From: Symsagittifera roscoffensis | Lineage: Eukaryota; Xenacoelomorpha; Acoela; Convolutidae | Direction of reading: 5' to 3' | Length of the DNA stretch: 64,000 nucleotides | Assembly: GCF_963678635.1 (NCBI RefSeq) | Contig: NW_026971061.1 | Location: 1-64,000, forward strand | Shown: positions 1 through 10,349 of the stretch, one piece after another | Layout of the letters: each line of letters opens with the position of its first letter | How positions within the stretch are numbered: position 1 is the stretch's first letter | Notes under the pieces: model-generated | What the model saw: the letters and a program-made list of their open reading frames with translations, nothing else | Databases searched by the model: none | Told to the model about the DNA's origin: nothing | Position numbers and translations under genes: made by a program

Positions 1-4
1 TAAT
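1..4. repeat. Left target-site duplication of the LTR element
   Basis: TAAT lies immediately before the 5' LTR, and the same four bases follow the 3' LTR at 18914-18917. A 4-bp duplication fits integration by a gypsy or retrovirus-like integrase. It also sets the LTR boundaries, because the LTR copies stop matching exactly where TAAT begins. Confidence 0.85.
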
Positions 5-414
5 TGGAACCTGATCTAAACTACATTTTATGATTGGATAAATTAGATATTTTACCAATGTAAAGTATTTAATATTAACCAATCATGATCCATCTAACTA
101 ACAATCCACTTATTTTTAAGTGCTGAAATTACTTGTAATTTCAGCACCAGAGAGATTTGAATTTAACTTAGAAATTAGTTGAACTCTCCCGAGTACTTCA
201 GCAGCCGCAATAAACCAGTATACCCTAGATCTATTGAGCCTAGCAGAGACTAGTTAAACAACCTGAGACTAGATAGTATAAGAGTAAGATTAGGATCGGT
301 ATTAGACTAAGAAGTTGCACGAATCTATCCGGCCGAAAATAAGATAGCGTGACGAGCAGACGGTGTACCCTATCCGAAATTACTCTATGAGTTATACCCA
401 TCGATTATAACTCA
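5..414 (+). repeat. 5' long terminal repeat
   Basis: It starts TGGAACC and ends AACTCA, the usual TG...CA LTR ends. It matches 18504-18913 throughout except for one T/G difference near position 117. It should hold the promoter and the start of transcription. I could not place a TATA box or poly(A) signal with confidence, though several TA-rich stretches near 40-75 are possible. A strong hairpin is annotated separately. Confidence 0.93.
120..147 (+). promoter_or_regulatory. Perfect 13-bp stem hairpin in the LTR
   Basis: GTGCTGAAATTAC and its exact reverse complement are separated by only two bases. An overlapping 6-bp stem, CACTTA/TAAGTG, sits just upstream at about 109-124. The single LTR mismatch falls in the loop of the upstream stem, so pairing is kept in both LTRs. 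The copy in the 3' LTR lies at about 18619-18646. The role is inferred only; it could be an RNA element in the R region or a binding palindrome. Confidence 0.6.
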
Positions 415-416
415 TC

Positions 417-434
417 TGGTGCGACCATAAGTCT
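417..434 (+). other. Primer-binding site (candidate)
   Basis: TGGTGCGACC begins two bases after the 5' LTR. That is where a sequence complementary to a tRNA 3' end (CCA) is expected, to prime minus-strand DNA synthesis. The matching tRNA was not identified. The position and leading TGG are the only support. Confidence 0.55.
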
Positions 435-501
435 CGAACAAGACCTTAATAGCTTAGCATTAACCAATAATAGATTAGAATTTAGACAAAACATTTACAA
501 A

Positions 502-735
502 ATGTTATACGACAATAATTTAATCGAAATGTCTCTACGACTCAATAGATCAGAGCCAATATTCCGAACGATAACAGAACTACCCGGAATTGGAAGAAGA
601 CCTCGAACCAGAGACGACATACGACAAAGCAGAAACTTACCATATAGTTATATGATAGTTCGGCAAAAGCCAGAACAAACTTTTGTATTTAGAATACTAC
701 TAGCAATGAATTTAGATTTTCATTTGCAAACATAA
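502..735 (+). CDS. Small leader ORF, 77 codons (uncertain)
   Basis: This is an ATG-started ORF shortly after the primer-binding site. The product is arginine-rich in the middle and has no domain I recognise. The region is AT-rich and chance ORFs of this size are expected. It could be a small regulatory protein, an upstream ORF controlling gag translation, or nothing. Its composition differs little from the surrounding leader. Confidence 0.25.
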   Translation: MLYDNNLIEMSLRLNRSEPIFRTITELPGIGRRPRTRDDIRQSRNLPYSYMIVRQKPEQTFVFRILLAMNLDFHLQT

Positions 736-1663
736 AATTTTGAAGTCAATCTTCAAAATCATTTCAGGCGCTAAACAAAATTATTAATATACAATAACGA
801 TTGATAAAAAGATCTCAGATCGTTTTCCAAAATTCTGCAGTAAATATACAAAACATGTTTGAAAAATATTTATTGAAAAATCAAAATAAAAATTAGTAGC
901 ATGACAATAAATGATTAGTAATTATAAATCATCCTGTTGTTCCAGCTTCATCGCCTAAACATAACAGCAATCATAAGCTGACTAATATCATAAAAATACT
1001 AAATCTATTCTTTACACAAATTTAAAACATTTTAAACTTAAATTCACTTAATTTTAAAATCAGATCATCAAGGCTTATCCTTGGATCTTAAATCATTTTC
1101 TATTTAATTAAATTTAAAACTTGATCATCAAGGCCTATCCTTGGATCAAAAAGAACAACTTTGTTCTCCCCCACCCACTAAACGAGTGTCTAACGACCTC
1201 AAACGTCGATTCACTATCCAACCCTTTCTAAAAACCCAGGACTAATAGAAATTTTTGAACAAAACTAATCATTCAAATTAGGATAAACAGTAAAGAACTT
1301 CGGTTATTCATCCTTCACTTGATCCCCCCTCTTACCAGACCCAGGATAAATCTTAGACTTAGTAAGTTTAAAATAGTATCTAACGAACTACTCGCGTTCT
1401 AATTATACCTGAACCCTGTGGATCGATTTACTATTCTCCAACCCTGAACACAATCACTACCCTTAAGTAAGATTAAGTAAGTTAACACCTTAGCTTATAC
1501 TAGCCACGAGAAAGTATAAAATCATTCTTCGGAATCGATATACTTTTCTCCCCAACCCTGAACAAATAGACCCAGGTTAGGCTAACAAAAAAATCGTAAG
1601 GACTAACAGTTTAAGCAAATAGAAATCATTTAACAACCTTTTGCATCCGTCATCCTAAACCTT
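736..1663 (+). other. Long untranslated leader with internal repeats
   Basis: No convincing coding frame is present. A 25-bp element with partial dyad symmetry (GATC...AAGG...CCTT...GATC) occurs at 1063-1087 and 1123-1147. A second motif resembling CTCCAACCCTGAACA occurs in related forms near 1215, 1435 and 1550, each shortly after an ATCGAT or GTCGAT-like string. ACCCAGG recurs near 1236, 1340 and 1571. Repeats in a retroelement leader may serve RNA packaging, dimerisation or internal initiation; that is inference. Confidence 0.5.
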
Positions 1664-2131
1664 ATGTCATTTAAAAACCTAGGAAATAAACAAACAATCG
1701 TTTTACACAATTGTGAAATAAATAACAAAAAATACGACCTTGTAATCACACCTCATACACAAACAGTTGGATACATTAGAACAAAATGACAAACATTAAA
1801 GAGAAAAATAATAACTAAACAAAGACAAATAACACGAAAAAGATTTTCAAAAAATCGAAACGCATTTTCAGAATCAGAAACCAACAGTTTAGACGAACTT
1901 TATAAACTAAAAGAATCAATAGATAAAAATTGCCCAATTCACGATCAATTATATTTCTCTGACTCAGAAACAACTTCAAATTCATCAAAAAGAGGAAAAA
2001 GAAGAATAAAAAAGCAGTATAAACACAAACCAGTACATTTATACAATTGGAATCAACCAATTAGACACATTGATAATTACATATTAACAGTCATCGAACG
2101 AAAAAATGAGCTCAACGCACACCCCAGGTGA
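1664..2131 (+). CDS. Basic accessory ORF with an internal TGA, overlapping the gag start
   Basis: From the ATG at 1664 the frame runs 41 codons to TGA (1787-1789). It then stays open another 113 codons to TGA at 2129-2131, overlapping the first 26 bases of gag in another frame. The downstream part is not low-complexity. It holds an acidic-serine stretch and then a strongly basic run, KRGKRRIKK, like a nuclear or RNA-binding signal. It has no usable ATG of its own until close to gag. Either the internal TGA is a TGG-to-TGA mutation, or it is read through. The function is unknown. A nuclear or RNA-export role is a guess from the basic run alone. Confidence 0.45.
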
Positions 2132-4748
2132 AGAAAGTCCAGATGATGATGATATTTTCCCCTTTATCGTAGATGCAACCACTGATAGAGGACAGCATAT
2201 ATTCTGCAAAAATTTACTCTTAAATTTGTTTGAAACCGGAATCAGTCCATGTAAAACAAAGTTCCCAGATGTAAAAATCAAAAGACAAATTATCGATCAC
2301 TATCTAAAAGATATATGTAACCTAACACAACAATACGGAATCTACTCCATAGAATTCAGCTCACCAAACCAGAATCACAGTAAATATATAATTCAAACAG
2401 ACGACCTTGATTTAGAATTCTCAAAAGTATTCTCAGAATATATAAAAAGCATCCAATATCATAACTCACAAAGAGCAAACTCCATATTCACCAATGAAGT
2501 TTTTGCGATAATATATAGTTATATCTCGATATTAGAAAACGAAATCCAGATACCAAATGTCTCACCGACAGAAACATCTAAACATATAAGAGTACGACAT
2601 GAAATCACACTACTCTCTAGTTTTCTAAATATAATTAAAGAAAATTTCACGAAAGATGAAGTTTCACAACATACAAAACACGACTTACAAAAAATCTTGG
2701 CATGATTCATAATAGATTATTTCACACATAATATTGATTTAATTTCACAAGCAAGAAAAAATTTTAGACCCCAAAACTCAAACGATGATACTGCCATCAC
2801 AGAACAATCAGACTATGTTTGGGACCCCGAATGGTCTCATCCCGCATTCATAAACTTCCCACAATCAATCTCAAGTCAAGCAATAAGTACGATATCTTAT
2901 GTAAGAGATTATGTACGAGTAATACCATTAACCATTGATGCAACACCATTAAACTATAATACATTTTTACCCGATATGCAAAATAATAGTTTAAACTCTA
3001 CAGTCATACACAATGAAAACCTCAATGGAACTAGGAATCTTACTCAACAAGATATCCAGACACCATCACACTTCATAAATGAAGAAATCGTACACACAAC
3101 AACTACACAACAAAGTATTTCACCAATACGTCCAAACTTAACAACACCAAGAAATACAAATTCTTCACAAACACAGGTAACATTACAATCAACCGTTAAA
3201 CCTTCGGTTGCTCCAAAATATTCACACATGGATTACCAAACATACAGACCCATGACAATACCGCCAAAAACACGCAAAACGTTCACTAGAAACAACTTTG
3301 CAGACCATAATTATAATTACACACATCCATCAAAAACAAATTATCAACCACGAAAAAATTTTAGTAATTATACAAGATCTCGAAACTGGGATAACCCAAT
3401 GGCACCACCTAATTCAGTAAATTTCCAAACAAATTTACATCCTCCACAGGATCGTAGTGAAAACTATCCATTTTTTCAACAAAATAAAAATAAAAAACAA
3501 ACATCTTATCAAATGGATTACTTATCCTCAGATGATGATTTCTTACAACCAGATATATTTACACCCTATAATCAAGAATATCGTGGACAAGGAATACAGA
3601 AACCACATACATATCATAGAATTTTTTCTCCACAACCAATAGATACACAAATTCAACAACCAATTCAACAACAAAACCCAATTAATAAATCTTTTCAACC
3701 AATTCAGCAACAAAACCCAATGATTGCAAACTCGTACCAACCAGCACAAATGCAAAATGAAATACCACTCCCATATTATCTTCAACAACACGAAATAACA
3801 AGAAATCAACTTTCAAATTTTTCTCAAATGCCAAATGCAGCAGAATCATTACAAATGACGATGAATCCATACCTTATGGGTGGATCATCAATAACATCAA
3901 ATAAAACTTTAATGGTATTCACAGGAACAGACCCTGAATATTCTGTAGAAGACTATTTAAATGCAGTCACAGCAAATTTGATTTTAAATATAGGACCTGA
4001 ACCAATTAATACGCCACTACATCAAAACTGGATACATCGACGCACAGCGTTAATACAAACAACTCTAGATGGCGCAGCCCAAAAATGGTTTTCAGTATTG
4101 CCTATAGAAATAAAATCAATTTGGAAAAGATTTACACAAGAATTTTCAAAAATGTTTGACTCCGAAAGAAACAAACAACAACAAAGAGTTTTATGTAATG
4201 AAATTCGCAGATTACCAAACGAAACCATCAAGCAATTAGCAGTACGAATCGAAACACTAGTTCGAAAAGCATATTCATTAAATACACATGACTATAAAAA
4301 CACAAAGATGACAGAAATCTTAATGATGACCTTAACACCACAATTAAGGAAAATAGCAATAAAAAAGAGAGCATCCCATCCTTCGTCAATTCGAGAACCC
4401 GATTTAGATTTTCGAAAACTAGTAGACAAACTAGAACAAGCAGAAATCACAATGAAACTCGAAGAAACGGAAAATCTGAAATTACAATACGTTAACAGAA
4501 TTGAAACAGCTTCCACAAATATAAACAATATACAGGAATCAGATACAAATCTCGTTGAAAAAATCACTGAAATACTCAATATTTACGAAAAACACCCAAC
4601 TTTAAAGGCAAACCATCTTTCAAAAAATGGTGTAATTATTGCCGACGATACGGACATAGTATTTCTGAATGTAGACAAAAACAGCAAGACAATCAAAATA
4701 AACCTCAAAAATATAAAGAACCAAATAAATCATTCTATCAATACATGA
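2106..4748 (+). CDS. gag: Gag polyprotein, interrupted by one in-frame TGA
   Basis: One frame runs from the ATG at 2106 to TGA at 4746-4748, broken only by TGA at 2703-2705. Both halves (199 codons, and from 2706 on) are in the same frame with no other stop. The first part is likely a matrix-like region. Residues about 295-590 are a Gln/Asn/Pro-rich linker with repeats of an IQQQNP-type unit near 3650-3720. Residues about 600-800 match the Ty3/gypsy capsid (retrotransposon Gag) pattern: an early F-x-G, then AAQKWF, then a W-x(2)-F-x(2)-F segment. The CCHC knuckle is absent from this frame but sits in the overlapping -1 frame. The internal TGA may be a simple defect (TGG to TGA) or suppressed. 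Confidence 0.8.
4622..4628 (+). promoter_or_regulatory. Candidate -1 ribosomal frameshift heptamer A-AAA-AAT
   Basis: In the Gag frame the codons read TCA AAA AAT, so the heptamer has the X-XXY-YYZ phase required for -1 slippage. A shift here enters the frame whose next codons encode Trp and then the CCHC zinc knuckle at 4631-4672. That frame has no stop until 5168. The match in position and phase to the start of the nucleocapsid is the main evidence. I did not find a clear downstream stem or pseudoknot by eye. Confidence 0.55.
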
Positions 4749-5170
4749 AAAAAGATCAAAATCTACCGAACAAAACAGTCTACAGCAACAACAGTTCAGG
4801 AAAACCACTCCCGAACAATACAAATTATACAAGAAATCAATCACCATATAACTCAAGTTATAGAGGAAGATCACCAGAACGAAGAAACACGCATAATTCA
4901 TCACAAAATCACTACAATAGACCAAATAGTCAAAATAACTACTCCAGATCACATTCAAATACACAACGATTTGTTTCTAGATCTAATTCCCAATCAAGAA
5001 ATAATTATTATCCAAACAATCAATCACGAAATTCATCATACAATAGGAATAGAAACTACTCAAATAATCGGAATAGAAGTTATTCAAACAACCGAAACCA
5101 GAATTACCCGAACAATCAATCAAGGAATAACTCATATAATAGATCGAAATATAACACACCCAACCAATAA
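4628..5170 (+). CDS. Nucleocapsid segment in the -1 frame: CCHC knuckle plus Asn/Arg/Ser-rich tail
   Basis: This frame is open from 4571 to the TAA at 5168-5170. Its start encodes C-x2-C-x4-H-x4-C (4631-4672, Cys-Asn-Tyr-Cys ... Gly-His ... Glu-Cys), the classic retroviral nucleocapsid zinc knuckle that binds RNA. About 160 residues of Asn, Arg, Ser and Tyr with short SYNRN/NNRN repeats follow, as expected of a basic RNA-binding tail. An ATG at 4745 overlaps the Gag stop as ATGA, but starting there would omit the knuckle. The same style of residues continues past 5170 only in the pol frame, so a +1 shift (or an indel in this copy) near 5150-5170 is needed to enter Pol. Confidence 0.65.
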   Translation, partial: WCNYCRRYGHSISECRQKQQDNQNKPQKYKEPNKSFYQYMKKDQNLPNKTVYSNNSSGKPLPNNTNYTRNQSPYNSSYRGRSPERRNTHNSSQNHYNRPNSQNNYSRSHSNTQRFVSRSNSQSRNNYYPNNQSRNSSYNRNRNYSNNRNRSYSNNRNQNYPNNQSRNNSYNRSKYNTPNQ

Positions 5171-8100
5171 TTACCAAAACAGATCGCGAAATAATTCACA
5201 AAATCGACACTCAAGTTATAATAATCGTTATAGAAATTTTTCCCAATCACCACACCGGAATAATAATAACTATAATAATTCTAATAATCGCCACAGAAGT
5301 AGTACACCTAAACATCAAAGACATATTAATCAAGTACAATCTAATCCAGAAACAACATCAGACCCTCCAGGTATTGATGACACAGTAACTGATACGTTAC
5401 AACTCAACCAAATAAACTGTGGATCATCAGATTCAGAAAGCGATGCAGAAAACACTCTCTCCATCAACATGATAAAAGTCGAAAATGACTATGAACCTGT
5501 TATATATGAAGAACCTTTTTCATCACACATATATGAGAATCAATCAGAACTCCTTCACAATTATTATATTGAACCCGTCCATTCCACACCGACGACACAA
5601 AAAACTAATGAAATTAACACTACAAACCAACCCAATGAGATAGAAAAAACAAAATGCTTGAATACAAATCACATCTATCAAAACATACAAAAAGAACAAC
5701 CCAAAGAAAAAATTTGGACAATACCATTTCTTTTGGAAAGTCCAAAAAGCAAAGAATTTCAACCACCAGATCTTGAAATTGATTTTTTAATTGATTCAGG
5801 AGCAGAATCAAATATAATAAACATTCCCACATGGAATGAAATAAAAACCTTACACCCAAAGCTAACACCTCTTGAAACCTCCAGCAAACTAGCAACAGCA
5901 CAAGGATCAACATTAATAAACTACGGAAAAATTCAATTATTTCTTCTCCCCACAAGAACAATGGAGCAAAACAAAATTTTAACCAAACCATTTAAACAAA
6001 TATTCCATATCACTGATATTAAACATAATATCATTGGAATACCATTTATCTCTAAATATATACCAACAATCAACATCTTGAATAGTAAAATATTAATCAA
6101 AGATAAATATACAAAAACAAAAGACACATCCCTAACATTTTTTCAAAGATTAAATAAACAACCACCATTTTTTTCAAAATTTTACCCAATATATAGCCAA
6201 CAAAGAAAACACTTGAAACCACTATCAGGAAACATCTATAATTTTTCAATCAAACAAGTTCACCAATATGATAAAAAACAAAACAAACAAAAATTTTATA
6301 TGTCAGATTTTGAATTCAAACCTATTCATAAGTTTTTCAAAATCACAATCTCATCAATAAAATATTTGAAAAACTCGAATTCAGATATTATTTCCTTACA
6401 TGTATACAACAATACACCTTACCAAGTAACATTACCTTTAGGACTTTTAGGCTATTGCGAAACCAACGCTACAATATTACCAATACACGAAAAAGCATAT
6501 CGTGTAAAAAATATACTCCAATTACTAGATATTTGCCAATCCACAATCCTTAATGAAGAATTATCTATAAATAATATAATAAGTAACGAAAACAGAAATA
6601 CGGATTATTTCACAAAAACCCCATATTTCAAACCTACATTCAACATAAGTAACTACACAGAGAATCAACAGAAATTTTTAACAATGTTTAATTTCCAACA
6701 TTCACAAATAACACAAGACGAATTTGAAAAACTAGCAAAACAGCTAATTAAATATTCATCAGTCTATGCAACATCCAAATTTGATGTTGGCAAAATCAGC
6801 TCATCACTACATCTCCCATTAAAACCAGACGCAGTTTTCAAAAAACAAAGAGCAAGTAAAGTACCAATTCACTTACACGATAAAGTGAACAGATTACTCG
6901 ACATTTTAGAACAATACAACATTATATCACCAGTAAACAAAGAGGAACAACGAAAAGGCAACACATTTATCAACCCTGTTATCATTCTAGCCAAAGGAGA
7001 ATCATTAAAAATTGTTCTCGATGCTAGATACCTCAACTCACTCATAGATGAATCAAAGTGTAATTGGCCCATTGAACCAATACAAGTTATTTTAACAAAA
7101 ATAAACGGAAAATACTTTACCACCGCCGATATGAATAGTGCATATAATCAAATGCCATTAGATGAACAATCACGACGCTTAACACAATTTGTTATTGGAA
7201 ATCAACAATACGAATTCAACCGCTTATTCTATGGAATATCCATAGGACCAGCAGCATTTTCAGCTTTTATGAGCAAAATTTTTCTACCACTAATACTCAA
7301 GAAAAACGCAATCACCTATTTAGACGATGTTTTTATGCAATCACAAACAAAAGAGGAAATGTTCAATGTTTTAGAACAATATCACCAAATACTTCAGAAC
7401 GAAAATCTGAAGGCCGCCCCCGATAAATCACACTTCTTTTTGACAAAAGTTAAATTCTTAGGGCATAATATAGAAAGAAAAACAATCACTCCATTGAAAT
7501 CACGTATAGACGCTATTCAAAAACTCCAACCACCAACAAATAAAAAGAAAATCCAAGAATTCCTTGGAATGTTAAACTTTTTAAGCAAATATGTTTATAA
7601 AATGCAATTATATCTACGACCATTCTATAACATACTTAGACAACAAAATAATTTTGAATGGAATATAGAACATCAAGCACGATTTGAAGAAATTAAAAAA
7701 CTTCTAACTGAACAAATTTCAAACACAATTCCAGATTCAAATCAACCATTTTATGCAATGTGCGATGCTTCGAACTTTGGCATCGGCGCAGCATTATTAC
7801 AATCACATAATAGTACAAATAAAATGAACCTCATATCAGCAAATTCTCGCTTATTCACTCAAGCAGAACTAAGACTCTCAACTCTAATGAGAGAATGTAC
7901 AGCCATAATATATACACTAACAGAATATGAATTTCTGATACTTGGATCAAAACATCCCACAGTTCTATTCACAGACCATAAACCAATCATCTTTCTTTTT
8001 ACACAAAAATCTAATCCAAACCACCGAGTTTATAGATTTCAACTCATTTTAATGAAATTCCCAAACTTACATATAGTTTGGACCGCAGGAAAAAATCTTG

Positions 8101-10349
8101 CATTACCAGACACCTTAAGTCGAAATACGCCACCTGAATTACTTACACGAAAAACCACAGTTGAAATACCCAAAAACATAAAATTCTACCTTGCAGAAAA
8201 TGAAACATCACCCCGATTGGAATGCAAATATGCAGTAAAAACTGACGTTGAACAATCACAAATAAATAATTTACAACATTTCCCACTTTATTTAGATTGT
8301 CAAAATAATCACTATGAAGTTGATCTACTTGGAACATCAAATTTTAAACCAATCCCATATTCACAATGGATAAAAAACAACACCCAACAAAAAAGAATAA
8401 AACAACACCCGCCTAAAAAAGACCATTTTCCACTAATTGAAAAAGAAAATCTGACTGATAAAATAAACTTATCAGGACCACAAACAAACGATTCAAAATA
8501 CACAATAAATCAAGTTTTTGACCTCCATGACCCACTTGACACAATACCCTTATCTAAATTAGAAATCGAAAACATTTTTCTCCCCCCAACAGAAACAATT
8601 ACAATTTCAACACTGAAACAATATCAAAACCTTGACCCAGTAATTCGACAACTGAAATCATGGCACAAATATAAAACTAAACCTATCAAAGCAGATTCAA
8701 CTATTCTAGGAAACAAAACACTCCTCCGATATTTTCGAAAATTCAACAATACAACAATTAACGAAAACACAGACCTTCTAGAATACAAACTAAATGAATC
8801 TACAGCTCCCTGTCTCCCTTTAAGTATGATTCTTATAGCTTTTAATATTTCACATACACAAAATATTAAAGGACACTCTGGATCAGAAAAAACATATTCA
8901 AATTTTATACAAAACTTTTATTTCCCAAATGCACCAATTTGGATAAAAGTACTATGCAATGACTGTATAGTATGTCAACTAAATAAACCTTACCCAAATC
9001 AAAAACAAATAGCACAAAAACAAGATTTTAAAGGACAAAATTTGTACTTTAATCATCGTATCTCATTTGATACCAAAGGACCAATTTCACCCTCATCCGA
9101 AGGAAACTCCTACATTATGGTAATTGTTGACGCATTTACACATTATGTAGCACTTAACCCAGTACCACATTGTAACGCTTATTACGCTTACACAACACTC
9201 TATGAACACTGGATAGCAAAATTCGGACTACCAGAAATTTTAGTTACAGACAACGGTACAGAATTCATAAATAATGAAATCATCACACTATGTCATTTAT
9301 ATAACATTAAACACAAACCACGTACATCTCACGCACCTTGGACAAACGGCTTAGTCGAAGGTATGAACCGTTCATTACAAGAATATCTCAGATGTATCAT
9401 CAATGGAAATGATACAAGATATACCGAATGGTCAGCAGATGTAAAACTATTTCCCTTAGCATATAATTCACAAATCACGACAACTTTAGGAATGTCACCA
9501 TATGAAATGGTTTTTAACCAAAAGCCACGCAAACCAATAATGTTTACAGCAAACTCTCATAAAAACGCACAAGGTTATTGTCAACCAAATAAAGACTCAA
9601 TTTGTTATAACCTACCATTACATACACACGATGAAGATCATTTTCATCACCCACAAATTCTTAAATTAGCCTCCGGTACACACACCGAATGGATTTTAAA
9701 CAGAGATAAAAAACACAATGAAATTTACCAAAAGGTAACAAAAAAGTTGTTACAAAGGCAAAATATTAATGAACAAATAAATTCACGCTTTACACCAGCC
9801 TCCGATTTAAAAATTGGAACATTTGTTTTAATACCCAATTTTAATACTCAAAAAGGAATTTCAAAAAAGTTACAACCCCTTCGTAAAGGACCATACCAAA
9901 TAATTGCAAAACCCACTGATGTCACATATAAAATCACCGACTCAGATAAAAAAGAAATCGTTCAACACCGAAATAACCTATTACCTTATTACCCAAAAGA
10001 ATACGCACTCCGCGAACTAACTCAATTATATTCTTTTACAGGTTTAAAAGTTATTCAAAATAACCTACATACGGACAACATAACAAAGGAACAAAATGAT
10101 ATTCACCTCGGAAATCAAAATACAAAATCAAACACCACAAAAAACAATACAAAAAATCTCGATCAAAATACATCTCAAAAAGAAAGAAAAAATAGAAAAA
10201 TGACAGAACAAATAATACCCCAAAAACAAATCAACAAATCAGAACATAGAGAGTCTTCACGACTTAGAAATCAACCACGTAAAAATTATAAAGTATTCAT
10301 CCCACAATCTAAAATATTAAAGAAAGTTGAATTTCAAAAACAACCTTAA
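4971..10349 (+). CDS. pol: Pol polyprotein: protease, reverse transcriptase, RNase H, integrase
   Basis: The frame is open from 4749, directly after the Gag stop and in the Gag frame, to the TAA at 10347-10349. Numbered from the TTG at 4971: protease DSG at 275; RT with YLDD at 783-786; RNase H Asp (CDAS) at 932; integrase zinc domain with His about 1295/1302 and Cys 1332/1335; integrase catalytic D1367, D1427, E1463 with the canonical 35-residue D-E spacing; GPY motif at 1640-1642. No chromodomain is visible. The first 65 residues look unnatural in this frame, so the true product is probably reached from the nucleocapsid frame by a shift near 5150-5170. All catalytic residues are present. 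Pol should be functional if translated. Confidence 0.92.
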   Translation: MFLDLIPNQEIIIIQTINHEIHHTIGIETTQIIGIEVIQTTETRITRTINQGITHIIDRNITHPTNNYQNRSRNNSQNRHSSYNNRYRNFSQSPHRNNNNYNNSNNRHRSSTPKHQRHINQVQSNPETTSDPPGIDDTVTDTLQLNQINCGSSDSESDAENTLSINMIKVENDYEPVIYEEPFSSHIYENQSELLHNYYIEPVHSTPTTQKTNEINTTNQPNEIEKTKCLNTNHIYQNIQKEQPKEKIWTIPFLLESPKSKEFQPPDLEIDFLIDSGAESNIINIPTWNEIKTLHPKLTPLETSSKLATAQGSTLINYGKIQLFLLPTRTMEQNKILTKPFKQIFHITDIKHNIIGIPFISKYIPTINILNSKILIKDKYTKTKDTSLTFFQRLNKQPPFFSKFYPIYSQQRKHLKPLSGNIYNFSIKQVHQYDKKQNKQKFYMSDFEFKPIHKFFKITISSIKYLKNSNSDIISLHVYNNTPYQVTLPLGLLGYCETNATILPIHEKAYRVKNILQLLDICQSTILNEELSINNIISNENRNTDYFTKTPYFKPTFNISNYTENQQKFLTMFNFQHSQITQDEFEKLAKQLIKYSSVYATSKFDVGKISSSLHLPLKPDAVFKKQRASKVPIHLHDKVNRLLDILEQYNIISPVNKEEQRKGNTFINPVIILAKGESLKIVLDARYLNSLIDESKCNWPIEPIQVILTKINGKYFTTADMNSAYNQMPLDEQSRRLTQFVIGNQQYEFNRLFYGISIGPAAFSAFMSKIFLPLILKKNAITYLDDVFMQSQTKEEMFNVLEQYHQILQNENLKAAPDKSHFFLTKVKFLGHNIERKTITPLKSRIDAIQKLQPPTNKKKIQEFLGMLNFLSKYVYKMQLYLRPFYNILRQQNNFEWNIEHQARFEEIKKLLTEQISNTIPDSNQPFYAMCDASNFGIGAALLQSHNSTNKMNLISANSRLFTQAELRLSTLMRECTAIIYTLTEYEFLILGSKHPTVLFTDHKPIIFLFTQKSNPNHRVYRFQLILMKFPNLHIVWTAGKNLALPDTLSRNTPPELLTRKTTVEIPKNIKFYLAENETSPRLECKYAVKTDVEQSQINNLQHFPLYLDCQNNHYEVDLLGTSNFKPIPYSQWIKNNTQQKRIKQHPPKKDHFPLIEKENLTDKINLSGPQTNDSKYTINQVFDLHDPLDTIPLSKLEIENIFLPPTETITISTLKQYQNLDPVIRQLKSWHKYKTKPIKADSTILGNKTLLRYFRKFNNTTINENTDLLEYKLNESTAPCLPLSMILIAFNISHTQNIKGHSGSEKTYSNFIQNFYFPNAPIWIKVLCNDCIVCQLNKPYPNQKQIAQKQDFKGQNLYFNHRISFDTKGPISPSSEGNSYIMVIVDAFTHYVALNPVPHCNAYYAYTTLYEHWIAKFGLPEILVTDNGTEFINNEIITLCHLYNIKHKPRTSHAPWTNGLVEGMNRSLQEYLRCIINGNDTRYTEWSADVKLFPLAYNSQITTTLGMSPYEMVFNQKPRKPIMFTANSHKNAQGYCQPNKDSICYNLPLHTHDEDHFHHPQILKLASGTHTEWILNRDKKHNEIYQKVTKKLLQRQNINEQINSRFTPASDLKIGTFVLIPNFNTQKGISKKLQPLRKGPYQIIAKPTDVTYKITDSDKKEIVQHRNNLLPYYPKEYALRELTQLYSFTGLKVIQNNLHTDNITKEQNDIHLGNQNTKSNTTKNNTKNLDQNTSQKERKNRKMTEQIIPQKQINKSEHRESSRLRNQPRKNYKVFIPQSKILKKVEFQKQP

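Noticed and set aside
1664..4748. TGA reassigned to tryptophan in this genome
   Set aside because: TGG is used throughout pol and env, and TGA ends env and the Gag frame. Two TGA interruptions are better explained by mutation or local readthrough.
5620..5991. 123-codon minus-strand hydrophobic ORF
   Set aside because: Lies opposite the protease part of pol. Phe/Leu-rich minus frames are expected opposite A-rich plus-strand codons.
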